Origin: Polyangiaceae bacterium
GTDB taxonomy: Bacteria; Myxococcota_A; Polyangia; Polyangiales; Polyangiaceae
Direction: 5' to 3'
NCBI GenBank assembly: GCA_020846005.1
Contig: JADLEQ010000055.1
Coordinates: 1 to 64,000 of the forward strand
Length of the DNA: 64,000 nucleotides
The notes below the pieces were generated by a model. It searched no databases, was not told where the DNA came from, and saw only the letters and a program-made list of their open reading frames with translations. The position numbers were made by a program, and so were the translations under genes. Below, one piece after another: positions 53,501 through 61,648 of this stretch. The first letter of the stretch is position 1. Each line of letters opens with the position of its first letter.

Positions 53501-56500
53501 CTCGAGCGCGGCCCGGCTGGGGCCGTGCCCGGTGTCGATGGTGAGCGCGCTCCGATACGCCTCGAGCGCGCCGTCTACATCGGACTGGTGCAGTCGCTTG
53601 AGGTCGCCCAGCAACGAGAGGAGCTCCAGGCGCCGCGCCGGCTCGTCGGCGAAGTCGAGGTGGCGCTGGTAGGTGTCGCCGAGGTCGTCCCAACGCTCCG
53701 CGCGCTGGTAGAGCCCGGCCAGCGCGAGGAGCGCGTCGTCGCTCGGCCCGTGCTCGTCCAGCAGCGCGACCCAGGCGTCGATGGCCGCCGGGACGTCCGC
53801 CAGCTCACCCCCTAGCAAGCGCGCCGCGCGCATCGCGAGGTCACGACGCTCCGACGCGTCCTCCGACAGCTCTCGCCGACGCTCGAGCACGACCACCAGC
53901 TCACGGTGGTTCGCCGTCTGGGCGTACAGCCGATCGAGCGCCGCGAGCGCCTCGCGATCCGCCGGGTCGTCCTCGAGGCGGCTCCGCCACGCCTCGATCG
54001 CGGCCGCAGCGTCGCCCAGCGTCTCGTGAGCGAGCTCGCCCAATCTGCCGAGCAGCTCGCGCCGCACCTCGCCGTCCGACTCCAGGCGCACCCGGGTGCG
54101 GAGCATCTCGGCGAGCTTCGCGGCGTCCCCCGAGGCCTGGTAGATGCGCTCGAGCGCGCGCGCCGCGGGGAGCGCGTGCTCCGGGTCCTCTGCCTCGAGC
54201 GCGAGGACCCGGCGGTACGTGGCCTCCGCCGCTGCGGTGTCGCCGAGGAGATCCTCCTGGATGCCGGCGACGACCGCCAGGATCTCGCCACGCAGCGCCG
54301 GCTCGGCCGCGTGCGACGCCGCCTGATCGAGCACCGACGCGACTCGCACGTGCGAGCCCATCCGCCGCCCGATCGTGAGCAGCCGCTCGCGGGGCTCGGG
54401 ATCGTCGGGGACGAGCGGGACGAGGCGAGCCAGCGCCTCGAAGGCTCCGTCGTCGTCGTGGAGGCGCTCGTCGCGCAGCGTCGCGAGCTGCCGGAGGAGG
54501 CTGCGGCGCTCGTCGTCGCGAGCGGCTTCATCGCCAGGGGCCGCGTCGACCTCCTCGAGCCGTACGCCGAGGACGCGGACGAGCTCGCGAACCTCGTCGC
54601 GGGCGGCGTACACCGCCTCGAGCGCGCGCGCGGCGCGCCCGCGCAAGCTCCCGATCTCGAGCAATCGCTCGGCGAGCTCGCGGGCGTCCGGGTCGTTCGG
54701 GCGAGACGCCAGGACGTCCTCGACGGGCCCGATGGCTCCCTCGGGGCGGTGCAGGCGGACGAGCGCGAGCTGCGCGAGCCGCACCTCGAGATCGAGCAGG
54801 TCGTCCCCCGTCGCCGCGCCCAGCCGCCGCTCGAGGAGCGCGGCGAGGTCCGCCCAGCGCTCCTGCCGCTCGTAGAGGCGCTCGAGCGCGCGGCTCGCGG
54901 AGACGTGCTCGGGATCGAGCTCGATGACGCGCTCGTAGTGGCGCGTGGCCTTGCCCGCATCCTCGATGATCTCCTCGCAGACCATCGCGACCTCGACGAG
55001 GAGCTCCGCGCGGCGCGTCGGGTCCTCGGTCGCGGTCGCCGTGCGATCGTACAGCGCCTCGAGCTCGCTCCACCGGGCTGCCCCGGTGAGGATGTCCTTC
55101 AGCTGGCGGAACGCGGGCTCATTGGTCGGCTCGAGCCCGAGCAGCTTCTCGAGGTAAGGGGTCGCGCCGACGGGATCGCCGAGGCGGTCCTCGTGGAGCC
55201 GGGCGCCGCGCTCGCACAGGGCGCGCAGCGTCTCCTCGGGGAGCTCCGTCCGCAACGTCGCGCGGAGCGCCTCGGCGAGATCCGTCGGCCTCCCCGCCAA
55301 GACGGCCAGGGTGTCGGCACGCTCCCAGAGCTGGAGCTCGCCCGGCGCCTCCGCGAGCGCGCGCAGCAGGACGTCGAGCGCCGTCCCGTACGACTCGAGC
55401 TTCTCTTCGAACACCGTCGCGAGCCGATCGGCGAGCTCGAGTCGCTCGGCGACCGTGCCGGACTGCTCCAGCAGCGCCTGAAGCGCCTGGGCCTCGCGCC
55501 GCGCGTCGCCGCTCGCGGCGTACGCGCGCGCGAGCACCTCCGCCGCGCGCGCCTTCACCTCGGGCCGCTCGACGAGCCGCTCGAGGAGCGCGACGGCGCG
55601 CGCGTCCCTCGTGTCGAGATCGAGCGCGCGCACGGCGGCGTCGAGCGCCTCGCCCGGGCGGTCGAGGCGGTCCAACAGGACCTCGGCGAGCTCGATCTCC
55701 CGCTCCGCCCGCTCCGAGCCCTCGCAGACGTCGCGGTGGCGCTCCAGGATGACGGCCGCGCCGGCGGCGTCCCCGGCGGCGAGCAAGAGCCGCGGAAGGC
55801 CGCGGAGCGCGGCGAGATCCTCGGGCGCGTGATCGAGCACCCGGCGCAGCAGATCGACGGCCCGCTCGGGCGCGCCGAACACCTCCTCCTCGAGCGTCGC
55901 CCACTCCCCGAGGATGCGGGCCTTCTCCGCCGGCTCGGCGTTCTCGACCCGCAGCTCGAGCAGCCAGCGCAGGTCGTCCCGCCGGTCCTCGCGGCGCAGC
56001 AGCGCCTCCAGCGCCTGCGCAGCCTCGTCGTCGTCCGGAGCGGAGGCGAGGATGCGCTTGTAGAGCGCGATCGAGTCCTCGGATCGCCCGAGCTCGTCCG
56101 CGTACAGGCGGGCGAGGCGCAGCTCGAGCGCACGACGGGCGACGTCGACCGGCGCTGGCGCGGCGTCCGGGGCGCTCGACTCCGGGGGACGCTTGCCCTT
56201 CTTCTTCTTCCCGCGGCGCGCGTCGTCCACCGGCGGGGGCGCCGACTCGGCCTGGGGGAGGCTCGCCAGCCGCGCCTCGAGGGCGCCGACGAACGGATCC
56301 CAGCTCCCGGCAGCGCGCGCCGCCTCCTCGAGGAGCGCGAGCGCGTGCTCGTCCTCCGGCGCGAGGTCGTAGGCGCGCCGCGCGTAGGCGACGGCGGCCT
56401 TCTTGTCACCCAACCGCGAGCCCGTCACCTCGACCAACTTGCGCAGCAGCTCGATCCGCTCGGCGACGCCCTCCTCCTTCGAGAGCAGCACCTCGTAGAG

Positions 56501-58915
56501 CGGCGGCAGGCGCGCCCACTTCTCCTCGCGCTCGAAGATCGGGAGCAGCGCCGACGCCGCGCGCGCGTCCGCGGGGTCGACGGACAGCACGCGCTCGTAG
56601 GACCTGAGCGCCCGCTCCGGCTGGCCGAGCCGATCGGTGTAGACCGCGGCCGCGCGGTACGAGAGCTCGACCTTCTGCGCCGGCTCCTTCGCACGATCCG
56701 CCGCCGTGCTGAAGACGTCCGCCAGGGAGTCCCAGTCGTTCTGCGCCCCGTAGAGCTCCTCGAGCGCGGCGTAATCGCCCGCGGCGAGGTACGCGTCGCG
56801 CAGCGTGCGGAGCGCGCGCGCGTGGCCGGGCTGCAGCTCCAGCACCCGCCGCCACGCCGACGCCGCCGCGGCCGGGTCGCCCAGGTGCTCGGCGTACACC
56901 GCGCCCAACTTCTGCAGCACGGCGAGGCGCGCCGCGTCGTCGCCGGGCAAGGTCACTCGATGCTCGAGCGCGCGGGCGAGCGTCGCCCAGTCCTTCGCCC
57001 GTTCGGCCTGCTTCTCGAGGGCGTCGAGCGCGTCGATCCGGGACGGCTCCAGATCGAGGAGGCGCTGGTAGAGCGAGATGGCGTCCGCAGGGCGGTTCAG
57101 CCGCTCCGCGGCGAGCTGCGCCATCTCGCGGAGGAGGTCGAGCTGGGCCGGGCCCTCGGTCCGCGCGGCCTGCTTCTCGTAGAGCTCGAAGAGCGCGGGC
57201 CATGCGCGCCGCTTCCGGTAGAGCTCGTCGAGCCGCTCGCGGGCCTCCGAGTCCGAGGCGTCGAGCGCGAGCAGCGCCTCGTAGGCCTCCGTGGCGTTCT
57301 GCGCGTTGGAGAACTGCTCGAGCCAGCGGCGCGCCACCGCGCGGTAGAGGGCCTTCTTCTCCTCGGTGTCCGGCGTCACCTCGGCGAGCTTCGTCTGGTG
57401 GGTGAGCAGGTCGCGGAAGCGGCCCAGCTTCTCGTAGAGCGCGACGAGTTCGCGCAGCTCGGCGACGTCGTCGGCGTCGACCTTGTCGTCGAGCTGCACG
57501 ATCTGGTGCAGCACCGTGACCAGGGCCGTGTCGCTCTTGAGGTTCGTGCGGTAGATGCGGGCGACCTTCCGCAGGATCGCCACGCGGGTCGCCAGCTCTT
57601 CCGCCGGCGTCCGCTCCAGCTGCTGGCGGAGGAGCTCGACCAGCGCGTTGTGCTGCTCCGTCTGCCGGTAGAGCCGCTCGAGCCGCTCACGCGCGTCAGC
57701 GTCGTCCGGGTTCTGGCGGAGCGCGCTCTTCGCGACCTCGATCGCCTTCTGCGCGCTCTCCTGCGCCGCCGCGAGCCTCGTGAGATCGGCCGTCACGGCC
57801 GCCTTCTCGTCGCCCTCGGGCATCACCTTGTGGGCCGCCGACAGCACCGCGAGCAGCCGGCCGTCGTCGCCCGTCTCGCCGCACCACTCGCGGTAGAACG
57901 CCAGCACGAGCGGCTGCGCCGGATCGAGCTTGCGGATGCGGTCGAACCACGGCTCGGCCTGCTCGGCGCGGCCGACCTTGCGCCACTCGAGCATCGCGAT
58001 CTGGAGCAGCTCGCCGAGCTGGTCCTGGCTGGAGAGATCCTTCTTCTCGAGCTCCTTCGCGTAGAGCGAGACCAGCTCGGCCCACCGCTCCTCGGCCTCG
58101 TAGTGGCGGCTGAGGTAGCCGAGGGCCTCCTCGTCGCTGGCGAGCTCGAGGACACGCTCGTACGCCTTCGCCGCGCGCGCCGGGTCCCCCAGGCGCTTGG
58201 CGGCGACGCGGGCGAGCCGGACAGCGGCGGCGCGGCGCACCTCGGGCGCGGACGCGCGCTCGGCCAGGCGACCGAGCACGCGCGCGACGTCCTCCCAGCG
58301 CGCGGCCCGCCGGTGCGCGAGCTCCAGCAGCAGCCCCGCCCGATCGTTGGACGCGTCGAGCCGCATTGCCTGCTCGAGCCGATCCACGGCGGCGCCGACC
58401 GTCTCCGGCTCCTCGGCCTCCCGGGCGGATCGGAGCGCGAGCTCCGCGGCGCGCATCAGCATCGCGCTGCGGTAAGGATCGTCCGTCGCGCGGCCAGCCT
58501 CCTCGAGGTACTCGGCGACCCGGCGCTCCCACGAGGCGCGCCGGTCCTCGATCTCGTCGAACGCGGCGCGCGCCTCCGCGTCGTTCGAGTCGAGCTCGAT
58601 CCGACGAAGCAGGGCGACGCCGGCCCCCTCGTCGTCGAGCAGCTCGTCGCCGAGCACCCGCGTCTGCTCACGGAGCAGACGGGCCTCGTCCGGTGTGCCG
58701 GTGGCGGCCGCCACCTCGTGCTCGACGAGCCGCGCGACCGCCTCGGACTCACCGCGGTGCGCATGGCGCGCGCGGGCCGAGCCGAGCAGACGCAGGTGCT
58801 CGGCGAGATCGTCCGGCTCCCCTTCGACCGCGGCGCGGAGCGACTCCCAGGCGGCAGCGTCGTCAGGGTCGTCCTGCAGGAGGCCAAGGGCCGTTCGGAT
58901 CGCGTGCACGTCCAT
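47576..58915 (-). CDS. Giant TPR-repeat protein (3,779 residues)
   Basis: A single uninterrupted frame of 11.3 kb encodes a 3,779-residue protein made almost entirely of TPR-like helix pairs. A typical unit reads like EPARGVSSL or DPAAAASAWRRVLELQPGHARALRTL, with recurring D-P-x-x-A-x-x-x-Y and L-Y-x-x-x-x-x-W-x-x-L motifs about every 34-38 residues. No signal peptide or transmembrane helix is visible, so it should be a cytosolic superhelical scaffold. One break is a Lys-rich insert (KKKKGKRPP) near residues 900-906. The ATG at 58915 has GGGTGA close upstream. It heads an operon with the acyltransferase and aminotransferase. Similar giant TPR proteins are known in myxobacteria; the role is not established. 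Confidence 0.92.
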   Translation of the reverse strand: MDVHAIRTALGLLQDDPDDAAAWESLRAAVEGEPDDLAEHLRLLGSARARHAHRGESEAVARLVEHEVAAATGTPDEARLLREQTRVLGDELLDDEGAGVALLRRIELDSNDAEARAAFDEIEDRRASWERRVAEYLEEAGRATDDPYRSAMLMRAAELALRSAREAEEPETVGAAVDRLEQAMRLDASNDRAGLLLELAHRRAARWEDVARVLGRLAERASAPEVRRAAAVRLARVAAKRLGDPARAAKAYERVLELASDEEALGYLSRHYEAEERWAELVSLYAKELEKKDLSSQDQLGELLQIAMLEWRKVGRAEQAEPWFDRIRKLDPAQPLVLAFYREWCGETGDDGRLLAVLSAAHKVMPEGDEKAAVTADLTRLAAAQESAQKAIEVAKSALRQNPDDADARERLERLYRQTEQHNALVELLRQQLERTPAEELATRVAILRKVARIYRTNLKSDTALVTVLHQIVQLDDKVDADDVAELRELVALYEKLGRFRDLLTHQTKLAEVTPDTEEKKALYRAVARRWLEQFSNAQNATEAYEALLALDASDSEARERLDELYRKRRAWPALFELYEKQAARTEGPAQLDLLREMAQLAAERLNRPADAISLYQRLLDLEPSRIDALDALEKQAERAKDWATLARALEHRVTLPGDDAARLAVLQKLGAVYAEHLGDPAAAASAWRRVLELQPGHARALRTLRDAYLAAGDYAALEELYGAQNDWDSLADVFSTAADRAKEPAQKVELSYRAAAVYTDRLGQPERALRSYERVLSVDPADARAASALLPIFEREEKWARLPPLYEVLLSKEEGVAERIELLRKLVEVTGSRLGDKKAAVAYARRAYDLAPEDEHALALLEEAARAAGSWDPFVGALEARLASLPQAESAPPPVDDARRGKKKKGKRPPESSAPDAAPAPVDVARRALELRLARLYADELGRSEDSIALYKRILASAPDDDEAAQALEALLRREDRRDDLRWLLELRVENAEPAEKARILGEWATLEEEVFGAPERAVDLLRRVLDHAPEDLAALRGLPRLLLAAGDAAGAAVILERHRDVCEGSERAEREIELAEVLLDRLDRPGEALDAAVRALDLDTRDARAVALLERLVERPEVKARAAEVLARAYAASGDARREAQALQALLEQSGTVAERLELADRLATVFEEKLESYGTALDVLLRALAEAPGELQLWERADTLAVLAGRPTDLAEALRATLRTELPEETLRALCERGARLHEDRLGDPVGATPYLEKLLGLEPTNEPAFRQLKDILTGAARWSELEALYDRTATATEDPTRRAELLVEVAMVCEEIIEDAGKATRHYERVIELDPEHVSASRALERLYERQERWADLAALLERRLGAATGDDLLDLEVRLAQLALVRLHRPEGAIGPVEDVLASRPNDPDARELAERLLEIGSLRGRAARALEAVYAARDEVRELVRVLGVRLEEVDAAPGDEAARDDERRSLLRQLATLRDERLHDDDGAFEALARLVPLVPDDPEPRERLLTIGRRMGSHVRVASVLDQAASHAAEPALRGEILAVVAGIQEDLLGDTAAAEATYRRVLALEAEDPEHALPAARALERIYQASGDAAKLAEMLRTRVRLESDGEVRRELLGRLGELAHETLGDAAAAIEAWRSRLEDDPADREALAALDRLYAQTANHRELVVVLERRRELSEDASERRDLAMRAARLLGGELADVPAAIDAWVALLDEHGPSDDALLALAGLYQRAERWDDLGDTYQRHLDFADEPARRLELLSLLGDLKRLHQSDVDGALEAYRSALTIDTGHGPSRAALEALLGAEDPTTRRQAAEILHPIYEADGDNERLLRVLVIEVDTADDPASRLAGLQQALRVAEGPLGDASRAYGLAERGVRDAAGGGELEEWLEHLERLAAATSSRRAQADLLASIAQDIFQDELQLRVTLRVAELAREELGDRERAREWYEKALELRSDDPRALVALERIHEEAGDPERLLAILERRTDAAETDAEKKALMYRRGALLAGPLASRSRAIEVYEAILDLAVEPEAVDALEKLYAAEGRHGDRVELHRRQLDAGVGEAALLHVKIARVSIAELGDVAQAFDELDLALTMDRQFEPAIAELERLLTAGGETETRARAAELLEPVYLLRADFPKVVETLRARLAHSQDPDERAELLTRLAKIQEEQKEDYTGALETMALLLHEDRASEDAIAELERIARVSGAERKLAEIYAREIEGVDGDDETSARLARRAGELFEQLGDLERALVFDRRALAFAPEDRALFSAVDGILVRQGAHAERVLLHRAALDHRFEPADRLETLHVIAGLERGPLGDPDAAIVTYRAALDVDDSDARVLDALTELYRARSRFPDLAELLERRAESGASPEVRAEYRIALARLQRGELGEPGRAIDSLEEIVRELPHHREALAELEALREVEEHKERVVEILRPLYASLDDWRHLVRLNEDRYALATDASEKVVVLRETAALWEERGHDLERARSALSIAVSLDPDDSEACGDYERLVERTSAWDELAETYDAALEDHPDLGSRRELLAKLASVHDRRRDDPRRALVAYQALHAADPSEEQPLREVDRLATLLSDWPALVAALAALAELVPSDDERASLWRRVGEARRDMLEDPAGAVEAYEKALELDPESDFTLDCLIDLYEQRQEPARLVELYEQRVERCGEDDADLRYQLLVASATVLETRLEERERAVEALTHALGVRPGDPEVLRRLEALYRAGEDWPALLENLRLQASSAAEPARRAELRRAIGGLLDERLSSHEEALEAYRLVLEDAPGDPAAIAAVRAIGDQHEDLREAVAGILVPVLRVAERWADLAAVLELRLTAETEPSVRAETLRAIAEVLEARVGDARAALGALLRALPERPEAHDLHADIERLAAACSAWPAYADALAERAGATFDPELGCDLWSRLGRVAEERLGDPGRAVVAYEHALELVGDRADLLAALDRLRVALGEPAKIAEVLERRLAVTSDAAELAGLFHRLAVLQIESLGEPARGVSSLREALDRDAAHDGALQALERLTDDRDHRDEAAEILEGVYRARGRTDALARLFEKRVAWARDAAERVERRKHLARVLESECSDAGGALRVLEASLADDPTDLAVLDEIERLAPIVGGWESAARSLGDALEKRTDLPAELGRELTVRVAIWLRDRVGDPRRAEAALVRALELTPESDETLVLVEQLQRVDGRERDLVETLRRRARLQSDEGMRDTLYQSARELAGEVKDDALAEKLLRELLERDDANAWALAELTTLRRKAGDAKETFSLLVRQIDLGADGGAVRALRRSAAELARDELNDPGKAIALFEQLFEDDPTDAAAAGALRALFESTAKWTELGRLLERLTDRADVVGERSALRLELARLHASRFDDASAAIELLRAVIEDDPARAEAVVELSALFEKLGRDEDLAELLAGQIRAAEMRGDLEAELAFQVRLGEVYESRLNDRARAIATYQAVLGRSAAHRGALESLARLHQAGAEHADAARVLERLLDLSEGRDALGLAMTLADEYEKLGERESAARGLERGLRHDERDAAVRGRLRALYESMGAWAELSQLVVGDAEAAEATQKKVELLRAAAAIQTERRGDPAAAADLLAKASALVPEDRELLLALSDALSASGRGKEAAEVLERIVASYGGKRSKELADIHRRLAGAKLADGNSAGALEELDKAFRIEPGNVGVLKQLGEVAFSVGDHAKAQQMYRALLLQKLDDKSPITKAEVFFQLGEIHAALGEKPKAIQQFERAVQTDASMEKAKARIAELKA

Positions 58916-59044
58916 TCTTCACCCGTGAGAAATTGCGCCCGCTGCGAGATCTACGCCGATTGGCGGGGGGGGCGAGAGTACGTTCTCCAAGTGTCCGATA
59001 CAAGGCCGAAAACCCTGCGCGAAACCGCGCGGTGATCGTAGCCG

Positions 59045-59878
59045 TCACGGCGCGCGGGCGGCCCGCGCTCGCCGGGCCGCGAGGGCTGCGCGCTGCCGCG
59101 CGACGACCGCAGGTGCTGCGCCAGCGCGCTCGGCGGCGGCGAGCGCGCGCGCCGCCTCGTCGAGGCGCTCGAGCTCGAGGAGCGCCCACGAGCGCCCGAG
59201 GTGCGCGTCCGCGTGGCCGGGACGAAGCGCGAGCAGCGCGTCGTACTGCGCGAGCGCCTCGCCGGCGTCACCCTCGAGCACCGCGATCGTCGCCAGGCCC
59301 ACGCGGTTGTCAGCGCGCCGCGGGTCGGCGCGGAGCCCCGCCCCATAGGCCGCGCGCGCGCCGACCAGGTCGCCGCGGCGGAGCCGAACGAAGCCCAGCG
59401 TGTGCCAGCACTCGGCGTCGCCCGGCCGCCGCCGCAGCGCCTCGACCAACCGCGGCTCGGCGATCGAGAGCTCGCCCCAGCGCGCGGCGCGCGGGCCGGC
59501 GGTGCGCGGGCCTGCGGGGTCGGTGGGGTCGGCCGCCGCCGCCCGATCGTACGCCTCCAGGGCCTCGTCGTAGCGGTGCTGGAGCTCGAGGGCGTGCCCC
59601 AGCTCCAGCCACGGGATCGGGCTCCGGGCGCCGAGCCGGCGGCCGAGCTCGGCCACCTCGCGCTCGACGCCGCGACCGTCACCCGAGAGGGCGTACAGGC
59701 GCACGAGCAGGCGACGCGCAGCGACGTCCCCCGGCTCGGCCCGCAAGCGCTCGTCGACGACCGCGATCGCCTCGTCGACGCGCCCCCGCTCCGCGAGCAG
59801 GGCCGCGCGCTCGCGCGCTCCGCTCGTGCCGGCGGCGCACCCGAGCACCCAGCTCACCGAGATGGCGAAAGGCGCCAC
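59045..59878 (-). CDS. TPR lipoprotein
   Basis: This protein of about 277 residues has an N-terminal lipobox-like VLGC (C14 from GTG 59878) followed by five or six TPR units (GRVDEAIAVVDERLRAEPGD, HRYDEALEAYDRAAAADPTD, ALAQYDALLALRPGHADAHLG) and an Ala/Arg-rich tail. It would be an outer- or inner-membrane-anchored scaffold in the periplasm. The start is uncertain: GTG 59878 leaves a signal peptide with few positive charges, while ATG 59944 adds an Arg/Lys-rich n-region but overlaps the ATG of the divergent dehydrogenase gene. Its stop codon is 129 bases from the start of the giant TPR gene. Confidence 0.75.
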   Translation of the reverse strand: MAPFAISVSWVLGCAAGTSGARERAALLAERGRVDEAIAVVDERLRAEPGDVAARRLLVRLYALSGDGRGVEREVAELGRRLGARSPIPWLELGHALELQHRYDEALEAYDRAAAADPTDPAGPRTAGPRAARWGELSIAEPRLVEALRRRPGDAECWHTLGFVRLRRGDLVGARAAYGAGLRADPRRADNRVGLATIAVLEGDAGEALAQYDALLALRPGHADAHLGRSWALLELERLDEAARALAAAERAGAAPAVVARQRAALAARRARAARAP

Positions 59879-59942
59879 GCGCGCGGCCCACGATCGCGCG
59901 GGCTTGCGCGCGGCGACTGCTGCGACTACCGGGACCGGTGCC

Positions 59943-60839
59943 ATGAAGGTCGAAGACATCAGGGAAATCGCGGTGATCGGCGCCGGACAGATGGGCGGCG
60001 GCATCGCCCAGGTCTGCGCGGCGACGGGATACGACGTGCTGCTCCTCGACGCCAGCGTGGAGCGCGCCGAGCAAGGGAAGCGGCGGATCGCCAGCGTCCT
60101 CGGCAAGCAGGTGGAGAAGGGCAAGCTCCCCGCGGAGGACCGCGACGCGCTGCTCGCGCACGTGAAGCCCACCGCGCCGGACGGCTACCTCGGCAACGCA
60201 GACCTGGTGATCGAGGCGGCGACCGAGGAGCAGTCGCTCAAGATCGACCTGTTCAAGCGGACCGACCAGCGGATGAAGCCCGGCGCCATCCTCGCGTCCA
60301 ACACCTCGAGCATCAGCATCACGCGGCTGGCGGGGCAGACACAGCGCCCCGAGTCGGTCATCGGGATGCACTTCATGAACCCGGTGCCGCTGATGAAGCT
60401 GGTCGAGCTGGTGCGCGGGGTGCAGACCAGCGACGCGACCATGGACGTCATCCGGGCGCTGGCGGAGCGCCTCGGAAAGACGGTCATCACGAGCAAGGAT
60501 CAGCCCGGGTTCGTCGTGAACCGGATGCTGGTCCCGTTCCTCAACGAGGCGTGCTTCGTGCTGCAGGAGGGGCTCGGGACGCCGGAGGACATCGACGCGG
60601 GCGCGCGGCTCGGGCTCAACCACCCCATGGGGCCGCTCGAGCTCGCCGACCTCATCGGCCTCGACACGCTGCTCTTCATCGCCGAGGTGCTCCACCGCGA
60701 GTTCGGTGATGACAAGTACCGCCCGGCGACGCTGCTGCGGAACCTCGTCGCGGCCGGGTGGTACGGCCGGAAGGTGGGGCGCGGCTTCTACACGTACGAC
60801 GACAAGGGCATCAAGACGGGCCGCGCCTTCGAGCGCTGA
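59943..60839 (+). CDS. 3-hydroxybutyryl-CoA dehydrogenase
   Basis: This 298-residue NAD-dependent enzyme oxidises or reduces the 3-hydroxyl of short-chain acyl-CoA in fatty acid or PHB/butanoate metabolism. It has the Rossmann motif IGAGQMGGGIAQ, DLVIEAATEE, SNTSSISIT, the catalytic-His region GMHFMNPVPLMKLVE, and QPGFVVNRML with GLNHPMGPLELADLIGLD at the C-terminus. Length is standard. An upstream frame extension exists, but MKVEDIREIAVIG is the usual start. Sixteen bases separate it from the enoyl-CoA hydratase gene, so both form a beta-oxidation-type operon. Confidence 0.95.
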   Translation: MKVEDIREIAVIGAGQMGGGIAQVCAATGYDVLLLDASVERAEQGKRRIASVLGKQVEKGKLPAEDRDALLAHVKPTAPDGYLGNADLVIEAATEEQSLKIDLFKRTDQRMKPGAILASNTSSISITRLAGQTQRPESVIGMHFMNPVPLMKLVELVRGVQTSDATMDVIRALAERLGKTVITSKDQPGFVVNRMLVPFLNEACFVLQEGLGTPEDIDAGARLGLNHPMGPLELADLIGLDTLLFIAEVLHREFGDDKYRPATLLRNLVAAGWYGRKVGRGFYTYDDKGIKTGRAFER

Positions 60840-60855
60840 GGCCGAGGAGCCACCG

Positions 60856-61641
60856 ATGAGCTACGAGACGCTGCGAGTGGAGCGCGACGGCGGGGTCGCC
60901 GTCGTGACGGTGAACCGCCCCGAGAAGTTGAACGCGCTGAACGCGACCGTGCTGCGCGAGCTGGAGGCGGCCGTCGCCGCCCTCGCGGCGGGTCCGGAGC
61001 CGGCGCGCTGCGTCGTGCTCACCGGCGCCGGAGAGAAGGCGTTCGTCGCGGGCGCCGACATCGCGGCCATGAGCGCCATGACCGTCGCGGAGGCGCGCGC
61101 GTTCTCCGAGGCGGGGCACCGCGTCGGGTTTGCGCTCGAGCGCGCGCCGTTCCCGGTCCTCGCGGCCGTCAACGGCTTCGCCCTCGGCGGCGGGCTCGAG
61201 CTCGCCTTGGCGTGCGATTTCATCTACGCCTCGGATCGGGCGAGGGTGGGTCAACCCGAGGTGAACCTCGGACTCGTGCCGGGGTTCGGCGGGACGCAGC
61301 GGCTAGCCCGCCGCGTCGGCATCGCACGCGCGCGTGAGCTCATCTACTCGGGCGACCCGATCGACGCGGCGCGCGCCCTGGCGATCGGGCTCGTGAACGA
61401 GGTCGTCCCGCACGGCGATCTGCAGAGCCGCGCGCGCGCTCGCGCGGCCGAGCTCGCCGCCAAGGCGCCGCTCGCGATCGCGACCGCGAAGCGCGCCTTG
61501 CTGTGCGGCCCGGAGACGGATCTGCCGACGGCGTGCGAGCTGGAGGCTACCTCGTTCGCGGCGCTCTTCGCCTCCGAGGACACGCGCGAGGGGACCCGGG
61601 CGTTCTTGGAGAAGCGCCCGCCGACGTTCCGCGGCGTCTGA
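60856..61641 (+). CDS. Enoyl-CoA hydratase/isomerase family protein
   Basis: This 261-residue crotonase-fold enzyme adds water across trans-2-enoyl-CoA. It has NRPEKLNALN, the oxyanion-hole AFVAGADI, the active-site helix ALGGGLELALACD and the second acidic motif GQPEVNLGLVPGFGGTQRL; both Glu positions are present. The C-terminal tail FLEKRPPTFRG is canonical. A GAGGAGC ribosome binding site precedes the ATG. With the upstream dehydrogenase it covers two consecutive steps of beta-oxidation. It is convergent with the ABC permease gene, with only seven bases between stop codons. Confidence 0.95.
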   Translation: MSYETLRVERDGGVAVVTVNRPEKLNALNATVLRELEAAVAALAAGPEPARCVVLTGAGEKAFVAGADIAAMSAMTVAEARAFSEAGHRVGFALERAPFPVLAAVNGFALGGGLELALACDFIYASDRARVGQPEVNLGLVPGFGGTQRLARRVGIARARELIYSGDPIDAARALAIGLVNEVVPHGDLQSRARARAAELAAKAPLAIATAKRALLCGPETDLPTACELEATSFAALFASEDTREGTRAFLEKRPPTFRGV

Positions 61642-61648
61642 GCCGAGC

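Noticed and set aside
53906-59035. Long plus-strand open frame (1,709 codons) opposite the giant TPR gene
   Set aside because: It is the reverse-complement shadow of the TPR coding sequence, with runs of Arg/Leu/Glu that do not resemble a protein family. High GC creates such frames.
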